Assembly: GCF_006440775.1 (NCBI RefSeq)
Contig: NZ_VFTZ01000012.1
Coordinates: 62,001-126,000 of the forward strand
DNA length: 64,000 bases
Direction: 5' to 3'
Origin: Mesorhizobium sp. B2-7-2
Lineage (GTDB): Bacteria; Pseudomonadota; Alphaproteobacteria; Rhizobiales; Rhizobiaceae
The notes beneath the pieces are model-generated. The model made no database searches. It saw only the letters and a program-made list of their open reading frames with translations, and had not been told where the DNA came from. A program made the position numbers and the translations under genes. Below, piece by piece: positions 37,115 through 45,249 of this stretch (positions are counted from its first letter, which is position 1; each line of letters starts with the position of its first letter).

Positions 37115-40100
37115 TCAGCGTCTTCCGCTGATTAGATCGAGGACAACCACCTCGATCAGTGGCTGGCGCGCCTCGGGAATCGCGGCCTTCAACATTTCTT
37201 TCATCTCTTGGGCGCTCGCGGGCGCGGGAAGCCCGTTGGGCCTGGCCTTCAATCGCCTACCGCTCGCCGAGGGCATATTGCCGAACCACAGGACGCAGTA
37301 GATGCCGCGTTGTTCGGAGCGCCAGTCGACGAGATATTGAACATCGAGCTGGTCGGTCGCCGCATCCCAGACATTCGGGTGCCACTGACCTTTGACCTCG
37401 ATGGGCAATTGCATCGTGCCGCGCGCGAAGGCGAGATCCGCCCGCTTGGTCTGAGGCATGTCCGCCTCCGTAATCCGCTGGATATCGTAGCGGGCCAATT
37501 CCGGTCCGATCATCGCCGCCAGCCGGTCGCGGCAGCGGTTCTCGTCGCGCGGAACGCCAGCATCCGTCCAGAATTCTACAACCGTATCGAGATCATCACC
37601 GGCGAGCTTGCGCCGCGCGATGTCCATCTCTTCCAGCACTATCGCCTTCAAGTCTTCGATATTGCCGGGCGGTCCGTCGTCGAGGAGCGCTGTCAAATCG
37701 CTCGGCGCCAGCCCTGAAAAATCCTCTTCCGCCCGCTTCTGCCGCTGTTCTGCTGCCATGTGCCGGATCAGCTCGGCATAGCCGTCATTGGATCCGGCAA
37801 CGAGGCGCGCCATGGCTTGGCTTGCTTCGACGCTGGTGTCGCCAGCGATCAGACCAAGCAGGGAGCGCAGAAAGTCAGTTGCGTCATAGTCGTTTGTGTC
37901 GCCCGAGCCGACGCCGTTGAGCACTGCGTAGGGCCAATGCCCACGAAACTCGGTAATGATCCATTCCGCCTGTGCGACCGACAGCGGCATCATACCGCCG
38001 CCCCGCTCGAATTGGATTCGGTTGCGCAGGAACCAGATGAACCTAGGATGACCTGCACCGATCGTGTTGAGATCCGGCCTCACCAACTCAAAACGCACCA
38101 GCACATCAATTGCAAGCCACGACAGCATATGATCGAAATTGCGAAACACCATCGCGGCGCGCGCCTCTGCGATATCGCGCAGTGCATCGACCGCGCCAGC
38201 CTGGGTCAGGCAGTCGACCAGCCCTACTTCGACCTGCTCGGGAACGTTGGGAAACGCCGTCAGCCATTCAGCGGCCAGCGCAGCTCCGGTCGCCTGCCAG
38301 GCAGGATCGTGGGCGAGCTTGTAGAGCCCGCTGACATGATCGCTGCCGGCTGCCAACGCCGGTTCCATCCAGAGCCGCGCGAATGCGATGCGGGATTCGG
38401 CAGTGGGGATGACCTCGGCCTCCAGCGCGGCTTGCAGCCGCTCCTGTTCATTCTCAACGCTCCAGCCGTGATCGTCGTAGCTGAGCAGCAGGGCCGCCAG
38501 TTTGAGAGAACCCGGAAGGTCGGCCAAGCTCTTCCCGGTGCGCAGACGCTCATAAAGTCCGGCCATGATCGGGCCGCTGTAGTTATAGAACGTCCCATGT
38601 GCGAAACCCTCAGCGATTTCAGCGGCGGTGGGCAGATCGGGGCGATGAAGAACGGCCTCGAATCCGGTCAGTGCGTCGTCACCCAGCGCCGGTCCAAGGA
38701 GGCTGACCAGACGCTCGGCCGGCGGCAGGTCATTCGGCAAATCGCGGGATGACATGCCAAGATAGGCTTCGGCGGGCTCGAAGATTGCCGTGAGTCCGCC
38801 GGAGCGCAGATCGTCGCGCACCTTTTCCAACTGGTGGCGTACCACTTCGAAGGCCGCCTTCTGCTCGCGCACCCAAATGGCTTCCTTCTTGTCGTGACGG
38901 ACCTTCCAGGCGGGCTTCTTGGGATTTTCGAGCTTGCGCAGGAACCTAGCCAGTTGCTTGTCGCCGCGCCGGAACGCTTCCGCGGCCAGCCGCACATTGG
39001 GATCGAGCCCGCTTGGGCCCCTGGCAATCTGCAACAAGTCCTTCCAATCTTCACGCAGGCCAGCGTCTTTTGTGTCGCCTTCGGCCAAGCGAGCGAGCGC
39101 GCAGACAATGTCGCCTGGTCGTGTTGTGAGCCCGACCAAACGGTGTTGTAAATGGTGCTCGGTCGCCCACAGGCTATCCTTGCGGCGGTCAGTCGCAAGA
39201 ACGTGCTCCTGGACCGCGCGTCGCAACGCATCGTGCGTCGACAATCGGTCGGCCAGGCTCTGGTATTCTTCACGATGGGAGCGATGGGACCGTTCAATGA
39301 TCTTGAGCCAGCGCCACAGCGCAGGAGCTTGGGCCGGTCCGGTAATGCCTTTATCAATTGCCTGGACGATCAGCTGAGCCACGATGTCTGCTACTTCGCC
39401 GGCCTGCCGCCAATCGTCGTTGGTCAAGAGTTCCGCATATTCGGCGATCAAATCCAGTATTCCGGCCAGTCGTGCCGTAGCTATCGTGTCGAACAGGCGC
39501 CGATATGGGCGGATTGTGTGGACGCGCCGATCCCTGCGGCGTGGCAGCGGACAACTTGTTAAGCCTAATTCGCCGAACAATGTTGCGACCAGCACCGCGT
39601 CTGGCACATCGCCCTCAATGGCTTGGATCAGCTTGCGCGCAAGGCGCGAGGTGTCGCCGCCCTGATCAGCCAAAGCTGCCACCGTCGCCTGCCACCAGGC
39701 GCGGTCGCGATATGGCATGAGGGCGTCCGCCGCGTCGGCGCGCTCGGCGTAAAAGCGCTCTCTCGACAGGACGATTACTTCGAGCGTGTCGGCCAGCTCG
39801 GCGGCCAGGGATGTGCCCTTCAATCCTTCTATCAAGAGCGAACGCAGATGCACACTGCTCGTTGCCGCCGCGATGATATCTTTGATCTTGGGCTTGAGGG
39901 CCGCGATCATCAGGCCCGCCGCCGTCTTGATGTCCCAATCGGCCGACCGGAAATACGGATCGTCGTGAGCGAGCCTGCGCAGCGCCTCGAAAAGACAATC
40001 GGCCAGATGCGGGGTCAGCGCAGCGGTCTCCCCATAGCGAAGCACACCGTAGGGGTCTTCGGCGATGATCCGCTCGGCCATTGGCGGGCTATGGTAGCCA

Positions 40101-41179
40101 AGCCAGGCATGAATGCCGCGCAGACTTGCGGAAACGCCGCCGCTGCCCTGCAATTGTGCCAGAACGCGGCGCTGCGTCCGCGGAGTGGTGGCCTGTCGCG
40201 AGAGCCAACGTGCGCCGAGATACTCTGCGATGACGCGGTGAATAAGTTTGGCCCGCGAAGGACCAACGCTGTGAAATAGCTTGCAGGAAAAAATCGCCCG
40301 CGCGGCCTTGGCGCTCGGCAGCTTTTCCAAATCTGACAGTCGCAGATCACCTTGCTGAACCTGCGATGCGCCCGCAGCGCTCGCAGCTTCAGCGCCCGAA
40401 AACAAAAGGCCAGCAGCAATTGCCCCTGCAGCATCAAGCGCTTCATCCTGAGTGAGTTGGGCCAATCCCATATTCTGGCGATCCGGATCGTGCTCAGGCC
40501 AGACCAATGTACAGACGCGCTCGAACAAGGCAGCCCGCGTCCCCGGCAATTGCACGTCGGTCTCGGCGACCCGTCCAGTCAGGCCAAGCGTCAAGGGATT
40601 TCGATAAAGCTCTTCCAATCCGTGTAAGGCGAGATGGTCGAGCACATGGTTGGGATCCACGGTTGAATACCGCGCAACGAGATAGGCGCGCGCTTCTGAA
40701 CGGTTGAAGGGTTCGAGCGTCAGCACAATGGGATCGGCACCGTAGAGTTGGCGCAGGTCCGTTATGCTGCGCGCCTGCCATTCGCGCGAGCGGCACGAGA
40801 GGATGAACGGCGGCGAACCGGCCTCTTCGAGCTGGGCGAGGATTGCATCGACGGCGTCGCCCTCGCGCTTGGACATGGCCTCGTCGAGGCCATCAATCAA
40901 AATCGGCTTGCCCATCGCCACCAGCTTGGCCGGGTTCTTGCTGTTGATGAACCGGATCGCGGTCACCGGTTCAACGATTAACTGCCGTCCGAGCTCGCGC
41001 ATGAGCTCGCTCTTGCCCATGCCAGGCTCGCCAAGAACGATCTTGTTACCGGCAAGAGCGAGAAGCCCCGGCTCATCAACCCCGGGGTCGAGTTTGGAAG
41101 TATCGCTGATCGTCAGCCGGCGCTTGAAATAGGCCGCGGCCGCATCTTTTGCAGAGGGCTGGGGAAAACCGCTTGTCAT
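37115..41179 (-). CDS. STAND/NACHT-like NTPase with C-terminal nuclease domain
   Basis: A 1354-residue protein. Walker A is GEPGMGKS (residues 50-57) and Walker B is PILIDGLDEA (92-101), the form seen in NACHT/STAND proteins. A helical NTPase tail and a long array of helical repeats (about 350-1180) follow, suited to sensing a ligand. Near the C-terminus the pattern ADL-x10-LPIEVKGQ (Glu about 1261, Lys about 1263) marks a PD-(D/E)XK nuclease. This order, with the nuclease at the end, is the reverse of common Avs proteins. CAGGAAAC precedes the ATG. It is likely an NLR-like phage sensor that cuts DNA when activated. It lies 157 bases upstream of the membrane protein gene on the same strand. 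Confidence 0.8.
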   Translation of the reverse strand: MTSGFPQPSAKDAAAAYFKRRLTISDTSKLDPGVDEPGLLALAGNKIVLGEPGMGKSELMRELGRQLIVEPVTAIRFINSKNPAKLVAMGKPILIDGLDEAMSKREGDAVDAILAQLEEAGSPPFILSCRSREWQARSITDLRQLYGADPIVLTLEPFNRSEARAYLVARYSTVDPNHVLDHLALHGLEELYRNPLTLGLTGRVAETDVQLPGTRAALFERVCTLVWPEHDPDRQNMGLAQLTQDEALDAAGAIAAGLLFSGAEAASAAGASQVQQGDLRLSDLEKLPSAKAARAIFSCKLFHSVGPSRAKLIHRVIAEYLGARWLSRQATTPRTQRRVLAQLQGSGGVSASLRGIHAWLGYHSPPMAERIIAEDPYGVLRYGETAALTPHLADCLFEALRRLAHDDPYFRSADWDIKTAAGLMIAALKPKIKDIIAAATSSVHLRSLLIEGLKGTSLAAELADTLEVIVLSRERFYAERADAADALMPYRDRAWWQATVAALADQGGDTSRLARKLIQAIEGDVPDAVLVATLFGELGLTSCPLPRRRDRRVHTIRPYRRLFDTIATARLAGILDLIAEYAELLTNDDWRQAGEVADIVAQLIVQAIDKGITGPAQAPALWRWLKIIERSHRSHREEYQSLADRLSTHDALRRAVQEHVLATDRRKDSLWATEHHLQHRLVGLTTRPGDIVCALARLAEGDTKDAGLREDWKDLLQIARGPSGLDPNVRLAAEAFRRGDKQLARFLRKLENPKKPAWKVRHDKKEAIWVREQKAAFEVVRHQLEKVRDDLRSGGLTAIFEPAEAYLGMSSRDLPNDLPPAERLVSLLGPALGDDALTGFEAVLHRPDLPTAAEIAEGFAHGTFYNYSGPIMAGLYERLRTGKSLADLPGSLKLAALLLSYDDHGWSVENEQERLQAALEAEVIPTAESRIAFARLWMEPALAAGSDHVSGLYKLAHDPAWQATGAALAAEWLTAFPNVPEQVEVGLVDCLTQAGAVDALRDIAEARAAMVFRNFDHMLSWLAIDVLVRFELVRPDLNTIGAGHPRFIWFLRNRIQFERGGGMMPLSVAQAEWIITEFRGHWPYAVLNGVGSGDTNDYDATDFLRSLLGLIAGDTSVEASQAMARLVAGSNDGYAELIRHMAAEQRQKRAEEDFSGLAPSDLTALLDDGPPGNIEDLKAIVLEEMDIARRKLAGDDLDTVVEFWTDAGVPRDENRCRDRLAAMIGPELARYDIQRITEADMPQTKRADLAFARGTMQLPIEVKGQWHPNVWDAATDQLDVQYLVDWRSEQRGIYCVLWFGNMPSASGRRLKARPNGLPAPASAQEMKEMLKAAIPEARQPLIEVVVLDLISGRR

Positions 41180-41331
41180 CTAAAGTTTCCTGCGGAGAAA
41201 TTTCAGCTTCAAAATCACCATGAGTCGCCCTGACGTCAGTGACGCATAGCAGGCTGCCGTTGTCGACGCTTTCGCGTTAGCAGGCCCTAATGTTGGGCCG
41301 CAAAAAGGCCGTTTCCGCAGCTTAATTGTAC

Positions 41332-41452
41332 CATAAATAGGTCGCAAAGTTATTTTTCGTCCTATTTATGAGACTCCGTGACGAGCAATGGCTTGTCAGA
41401 GGGATTTTTGCGCTATAAATGGAGCGCAAAGCGGTAAAAAGTACCATTAATG
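41332..41452 (+). promoter_or_regulatory. Operator-like repeats before hipBA
   Basis: CATAAATAGG at 41332-41341 is repeated inverted as CCTATTTATG at 41361-41370. A related copy occurs near 41413-41431 (15 of 19 positions match 41331-41349, including GCAAAG), and CCATTAATGG, a perfect palindrome, lies at 41443-41452. The cluster sits between hipB and the divergent NTPase/nuclease gene, so a HipB-type repressor could control both. Confidence 0.55.
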
Positions 41453-41456
41453 GAAC

Positions 41457-41801
41457 ATGATCATGGCTAAGCCCGCATCGAGGTCTTATTCGCGTTATAG
41501 CCGCGACGCCGCGCTGCTCCTAGGGCAACTCATCCGGCGCGCACGCATCGAGCGTCGCATAACTGTCGAGGAGCTCGGTGAGCGTGCCGGTCTATCGCGT
41601 GGTCTCGTCCACCGTATTGAACGGGGCGACCTCGGCTGCGCTATCGGCGCTGTCTTCGAGGCCGCGGCCGTCGTGGGAGTAAGGCTGTTCGATAGCGACC
41701 TGGCAACGTTTGCCCAGCACATAGCGGCGAACACCGCAACGCTGACGCTTCTTCCCCAGGCCGTACGCACGTCAACCGGTCCGGTGAAAGATGACTTCTG
41801 A
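41457..41801 (+). CDS. hipB: HipB-like Xre antitoxin/regulator
   Basis: A 114-residue protein with a helix-turn-helix (LGERAGLSRGLVHRIERGD). ATG 41463 may be the true start since GGA then lies at a better distance. It overlaps the hipA gene by 11 bases. Upstream are several inverted repeats suitable as operators. Its HTH is distinct in sequence from that of the first hipB of this window, so the two loci are not a recent duplication. Confidence 0.82.
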   Translation: MIMAKPASRSYSRYSRDAALLLGQLIRRARIERRITVEELGERAGLSRGLVHRIERGDLGCAIGAVFEAAAVVGVRLFDSDLATFAQHIAANTATLTLLPQAVRTSTGPVKDDF

Positions 41802-43071
41802 AAACGCACCCCGCGAGGCTTTTGTCTGGATTTGGCTGCCACAAGCGACGGAGCCGGTTGTTGCCGGACTGTTGACGCGTGACGGCGACAAGCTGCTATT
41901 CAATTATGGCCGTTCCTACCTGGCCCGCGAAGACGCGATCGCGATCTACGACCCCGAATTGCCGCTGAAGGCAGGCGGATTGCCGCTGTCGCCTGGTCTT
42001 TCGATGCCCAACAGCATTCGCGACGCAGCGCCTGATGCCTGGGGCCGGCGCGTCATCATCAACCTTATCCTGGGCAAAAAGGGCAACGCGATCGATCCCG
42101 CGGCGCTGGACGAGCTCACTTACCTGTTGGAGTCTGGATCTGACCGCATAGGCGCGCTCGATTTCCAGGCGTCGCCCAGCAGATACGTTCCACGCCAATC
42201 GCGAAGCGCATCGCTGGAGGAGCTTTTGAGCGCTGCCGCCCGCGTCGAAGAGGGTGTGCCGCTGACGTCCGAGCTGGACCAGGCCTTGTTTCATGGAAGC
42301 TCCATCGGCGGAGCCCGGCCGAAAGCACTGATCGCCGACGCGGATGCAAAATTCATCGCGAAATTCTCCTCTCAAGGCGACGTCTACAGCGTGGTAAAGG
42401 CTGAGTTCATCGCCATGCGGCTTGCCGGCATGGTCGGGATCAATGCGGCACCGGTGCGCCTGACACAGACCGTAGGGAAGGATGTCCTGCTCATCACCCG
42501 TTTCGACCGGCAAAAGTCAGGCGATCAATGGCGCCGCCGCAGCATGGTTTCTGCACTGACGATGCTCGGCCTCGATGAGATGATGGCGCGCTATGCCAGC
42601 TATGAAGATCTGGCGCCGATCATCCGCCATCGCTTTAGCGATCCAAAGAAAACGCTGAAGGAGCTGTATTCGCGGGTAGTCTTCAATATCCTTTGCGGCA
42701 ACACGGACGACCATGCCCGCAATCATGCCGCATTTTGGAATGGCTCCGAGCTGGAGCTGACCCCTGCCTACGACATCTGCCCGCAGGCGCGCGCCGGCAA
42801 CGAGGCGGGCCAAGCGATGTTGATCCTCGGCAACAACCGATCAAGCCAGGTTGCGGTCTGCCTTCAGGCACATGCGGTGTTCCAGTTGTCTAAAGAGGAC
42901 GCCACCGCGATCGCGGCGGCACAGATCACAACGATCCGCGATCAGTGGGATCGCGTCTGCGAGGAAGCCAATCTTAGCGTCATTGATCGTCAGTTGTTTT
43001 GGCGAAGGCAGATCCTCAACCCCTTCGCGCTCGAGGGCGCTCCAGAAAGCCTGAGAGCCCTGCTTCAGTAG
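41791..43071 (+). CDS. hipA: HipA-family Ser/Thr kinase toxin
   Basis: An intact 426-residue HipA. The N-terminal subdomain ends with the conserved DAAPDAWGRR; the ATP loop is GSSIGGARPKA; the catalytic and metal-binding parts are NILCGNTDDHARNHA and TPAYDICP. HipA kinases phosphorylate an aminoacyl-tRNA synthetase, causing growth arrest, and are held in check by HipB. The overlap with hipB ensures co-translation. Unlike the hipA at 27710 this one has no frameshift. Confidence 0.9.
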   Translation: MTSENAPREAFVWIWLPQATEPVVAGLLTRDGDKLLFNYGRSYLAREDAIAIYDPELPLKAGGLPLSPGLSMPNSIRDAAPDAWGRRVIINLILGKKGNAIDPAALDELTYLLESGSDRIGALDFQASPSRYVPRQSRSASLEELLSAAARVEEGVPLTSELDQALFHGSSIGGARPKALIADADAKFIAKFSSQGDVYSVVKAEFIAMRLAGMVGINAAPVRLTQTVGKDVLLITRFDRQKSGDQWRRRSMVSALTMLGLDEMMARYASYEDLAPIIRHRFSDPKKTLKELYSRVVFNILCGNTDDHARNHAAFWNGSELELTPAYDICPQARAGNEAGQAMLILGNNRSSQVAVCLQAHAVFQLSKEDATAIAAAQITTIRDQWDRVCEEANLSVIDRQLFWRRQILNPFALEGAPESLRALLQ

Positions 43072-43154
43072 AGCAAATTCGCCGTCGCGCGGAGTTCGCA
43101 AGACCCGCGATCCGATCAGTGTTGACACGACCCCCGCCTTGACTTCTCACAAGC

Positions 43155-44558
43155 CTAGCGACGATCGGGCGGCGCGGATTTGAATTGGTCCGTTGCGGTT
43201 AAGGCAAAATCGGTTGGTAGCTGCAGTCCGAGCGAGGATGTCAATCGCCTCGGCAGCATGGTCCGCCAGAATTCGCTCTGTTGATCGAGCGATGCCGTAT
43301 CGCGCTCCAGGTGAAGCTTTGGGCAAGCCCCCCAGCACAGCGGCAGAAAGGAGCATGTGCTGCACTTTTCGTTGCGTGTCGGATCGAACCCGTCCCACCA
43401 TTGTTCCTGCGTGGCTTGTTGTGCGGTGGATTCTCGATCGAGTTGTCCGACAGCGCGGTGCGGTTCGGTAACCTGGAGGCCGCAATTGTACAGGGATCCA
43501 TCAGCGCCGATGACGATCGAATCCTCGGCAATCGCAGCACACACGGATCTTCTTGGGTGGGGGTAGCGATCCAATGCGGCTGTCTTGTCGAGATAGATTT
43601 CTGGGACGATGGCGCGCACGACATCCCTGGCGGCCTCGAATTCCGCATAAGCCAGCTCAGTCTTGCGGATGAAATCGACCTCGGTTGAGTAAGGCGTCAG
43701 TTTAGCGATCTGCAGCGTTGCCTTTGACCCCTTCTCGAACCAGCCGTTTGTCATCCCGAATTCGGCGAGCAAAACGAGATCCGCACTGTTCTTCGTACCC
43801 AGGTTGAAACGGATATCAACGGTCACATCCCGTTTGAGAGCTTCAATCAGTCTGATAGCGCCCTGAAACTGATCCTCGCCGGAAAATCCGCGACGGTAGC
43901 GCCGTACCTTGTTATGGGATTTGCCAAATCCGTCGAAGGTGACCTGAACGCGCTCAATCATGTGGATGCGGGCGAAAGCCAAGGGATCGCCAGGCCACAG
44001 TGTGCCGTTGGTCAAGATCGACGCTGAGTACCGCCGTCCCAACTGATTGCAGAGTGCCTGGAGCCGTGACGATGCCTTTTCCAGAAAGGCCCGATTCAAC
44101 ATCGGCTCGCCGCCATACCAATCAATGTGTAGGGCTGGCTTGCCGGAAGCAGTCAGAATGTTTTCAACGCGCTCGACGATCTTATCGACATTGCCAAACT
44201 CAAGCGTGGATTCGTCCCGCTTCTGAAAACAGTAGAAGCACCCTAGATTGCAATTGTTGGTCGTAGTGATGGTCACAATGATTGGGGACTCTGCCTTGGT
44301 CTGCAGGAAGAGCTCCCGAATTTGCTTTATTTCGTCGAACCCCGGCTCAACAACAAATCCACCGCTCAGCAAGGATTGCGACAGCGCTTCCCCTAGATTG
44401 GTGAGATCGATTTTTGCGGGGTGCCTGCAAAGAGCGAAGCCGAGATCGGCAGCATCGCTCCCCGCAAAATGACGCGACGCTCCCGTTCGCGCATTGTAAA
44501 GAATGATACTGCCGGTCTTTGTAGGGATCGAGAAATTGTAGCGTGATGTGGAGTACAT
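43155..44558 (-). CDS. Radical SAM/SPASM peptide maturase
   Basis: A 467-residue radical SAM protein. The [4Fe-4S] motif is CNLGCFYC (103-110), followed by IDWYGGEPML. The C-terminal SPASM part has Cys in RRSVCAA, YNCGL and CSTCSFLPLCWGAC, the CX2CX5CX3C pattern that binds auxiliary clusters. The first 90 residues could be a peptide-recognition domain. A 59-codon gene ends 16 bases upstream and is the likely substrate. Enzymes of this type cross-link side chains in ribosomal peptides. Here the product probably serves in defence because of the caspase-like neighbour, not export: no transporter or peptidase is present. Confidence 0.85.
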   Translation of the reverse strand: MYSTSRYNFSIPTKTGSIILYNARTGASRHFAGSDAADLGFALCRHPAKIDLTNLGEALSQSLLSGGFVVEPGFDEIKQIRELFLQTKAESPIIVTITTTNNCNLGCFYCFQKRDESTLEFGNVDKIVERVENILTASGKPALHIDWYGGEPMLNRAFLEKASSRLQALCNQLGRRYSASILTNGTLWPGDPLAFARIHMIERVQVTFDGFGKSHNKVRRYRRGFSGEDQFQGAIRLIEALKRDVTVDIRFNLGTKNSADLVLLAEFGMTNGWFEKGSKATLQIAKLTPYSTEVDFIRKTELAYAEFEAARDVVRAIVPEIYLDKTAALDRYPHPRRSVCAAIAEDSIVIGADGSLYNCGLQVTEPHRAVGQLDRESTAQQATQEQWWDGFDPTRNEKCSTCSFLPLCWGACPKLHLERDTASLDQQSEFWRTMLPRRLTSSLGLQLPTDFALTATDQFKSAPPDRR

Positions 44559-44574
44559 GGCACGCTGCCAACCG

Positions 44575-44754
44575 TCAGCTCTGCTCGATCAGGGCCACGC
44601 AGTAGGTTGCGTCATAGCCGCAAAGTGTCGCAAGCGGCTTTGAATTGCCCTTTTCGTCGGAAACGCTGACTTCAACCTGCTCTATGGTTACGCCCGGCTT
44701 GACCTTGATTGTAGGCTCGCGGTCAGCAGATTCGATGAGAGTAATCTTCGTCAT
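44575..44754 (-). CDS. Predicted 59-aa precursor peptide of the radical SAM enzyme
   Basis: A small gene read directly from the minus strand: ATG at 44754, stop TGA at 44577-44575, 59 residues. GAGGAGG lies 11 bases before the start, a very strong ribosome site. The peptide begins MTKITLIESADREPTIKV, is acidic and leader-like, and ends with a distinct core LATLCGYDATYCVALIEQS that carries two Cys and two Tyr. It lies between the small membrane protein and the radical SAM gene on the same strand. The likely cross-linked residues are in CGYDATYC; the chemistry is unknown. Confidence 0.75.
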   Translation of the reverse strand: MTKITLIESADREPTIKVKPGVTIEQVEVSVSDEKGNSKPLATLCGYDATYCVALIEQS

Positions 44755-44892
44755 GACTTACGATCCCTCCTCGTGAAGACCCACACCCGCATAGTCTGCC
44801 CGAACTGGCGACTTGGCAAGTAAAATCGAGTCGCGCTAATTTCGCGATGCAGAGCCCCGGACGGCTAATGCTTCGTGGATCGTCGAAGATTG

Positions 44893-45231
44893 TTAGCCGC
44901 GGAAGAAATCGGTCACATTGGCTCGGGGTGAGCGAGCCGTTTCCGCGCCAGCGGCCCCCGCAATGACCTTTTGCAGGATTAGCGGGGTCAAGAGCCCGAT
45001 CTGGAATGCAGTCAATGCTTGCGCCTGACTGCCAAAATTCAACCAAGTGAAAGCGCCGGATACAAATATCATCAGCGCTGTGATAATCCAGTAGAGTGCA
45101 CTTTTCAGGTATTCTGGAAATCGCGGATTTGTCCTTAGGCCATACCAATGAACAAGCTCAGCGACGAACCCTCCGAAAATACCAACCAGGAAAACGCCGA
45201 GCGCAGTGGTCAAAGCTACTCCGCCGCTCAT
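44893..45231 (-). CDS. Small membrane protein, caspase-associated type
   Basis: About 112 residues with three hydrophobic stretches (ALGVFLVGIFGGFVAELV, YWIITALMIFVSGAFTWL and a C-terminal one). ATG 45231 is chosen because GGAGGA lies six bases before it; an ATG at 45255 lacks one. EYLKSALYW parallels SYIKSSYYW of the protein at 36638-36958, and AQALTAFQIGLLTPLIL parallels its C-terminal part. It is the first gene of the peptide/radical SAM operon and is divergent from the caspase-like gene, with which it shares a very short or overlapping start region. Confidence 0.7.
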   Translation of the reverse strand: MSGGVALTTALGVFLVGIFGGFVAELVHWYGLRTNPRFPEYLKSALYWIITALMIFVSGAFTWLNFGSQAQALTAFQIGLLTPLILQKVIAGAAGAETARSPRANVTDFFRG

Positions 45232-45249
45232 GATCAATCCTCCAGCGAT

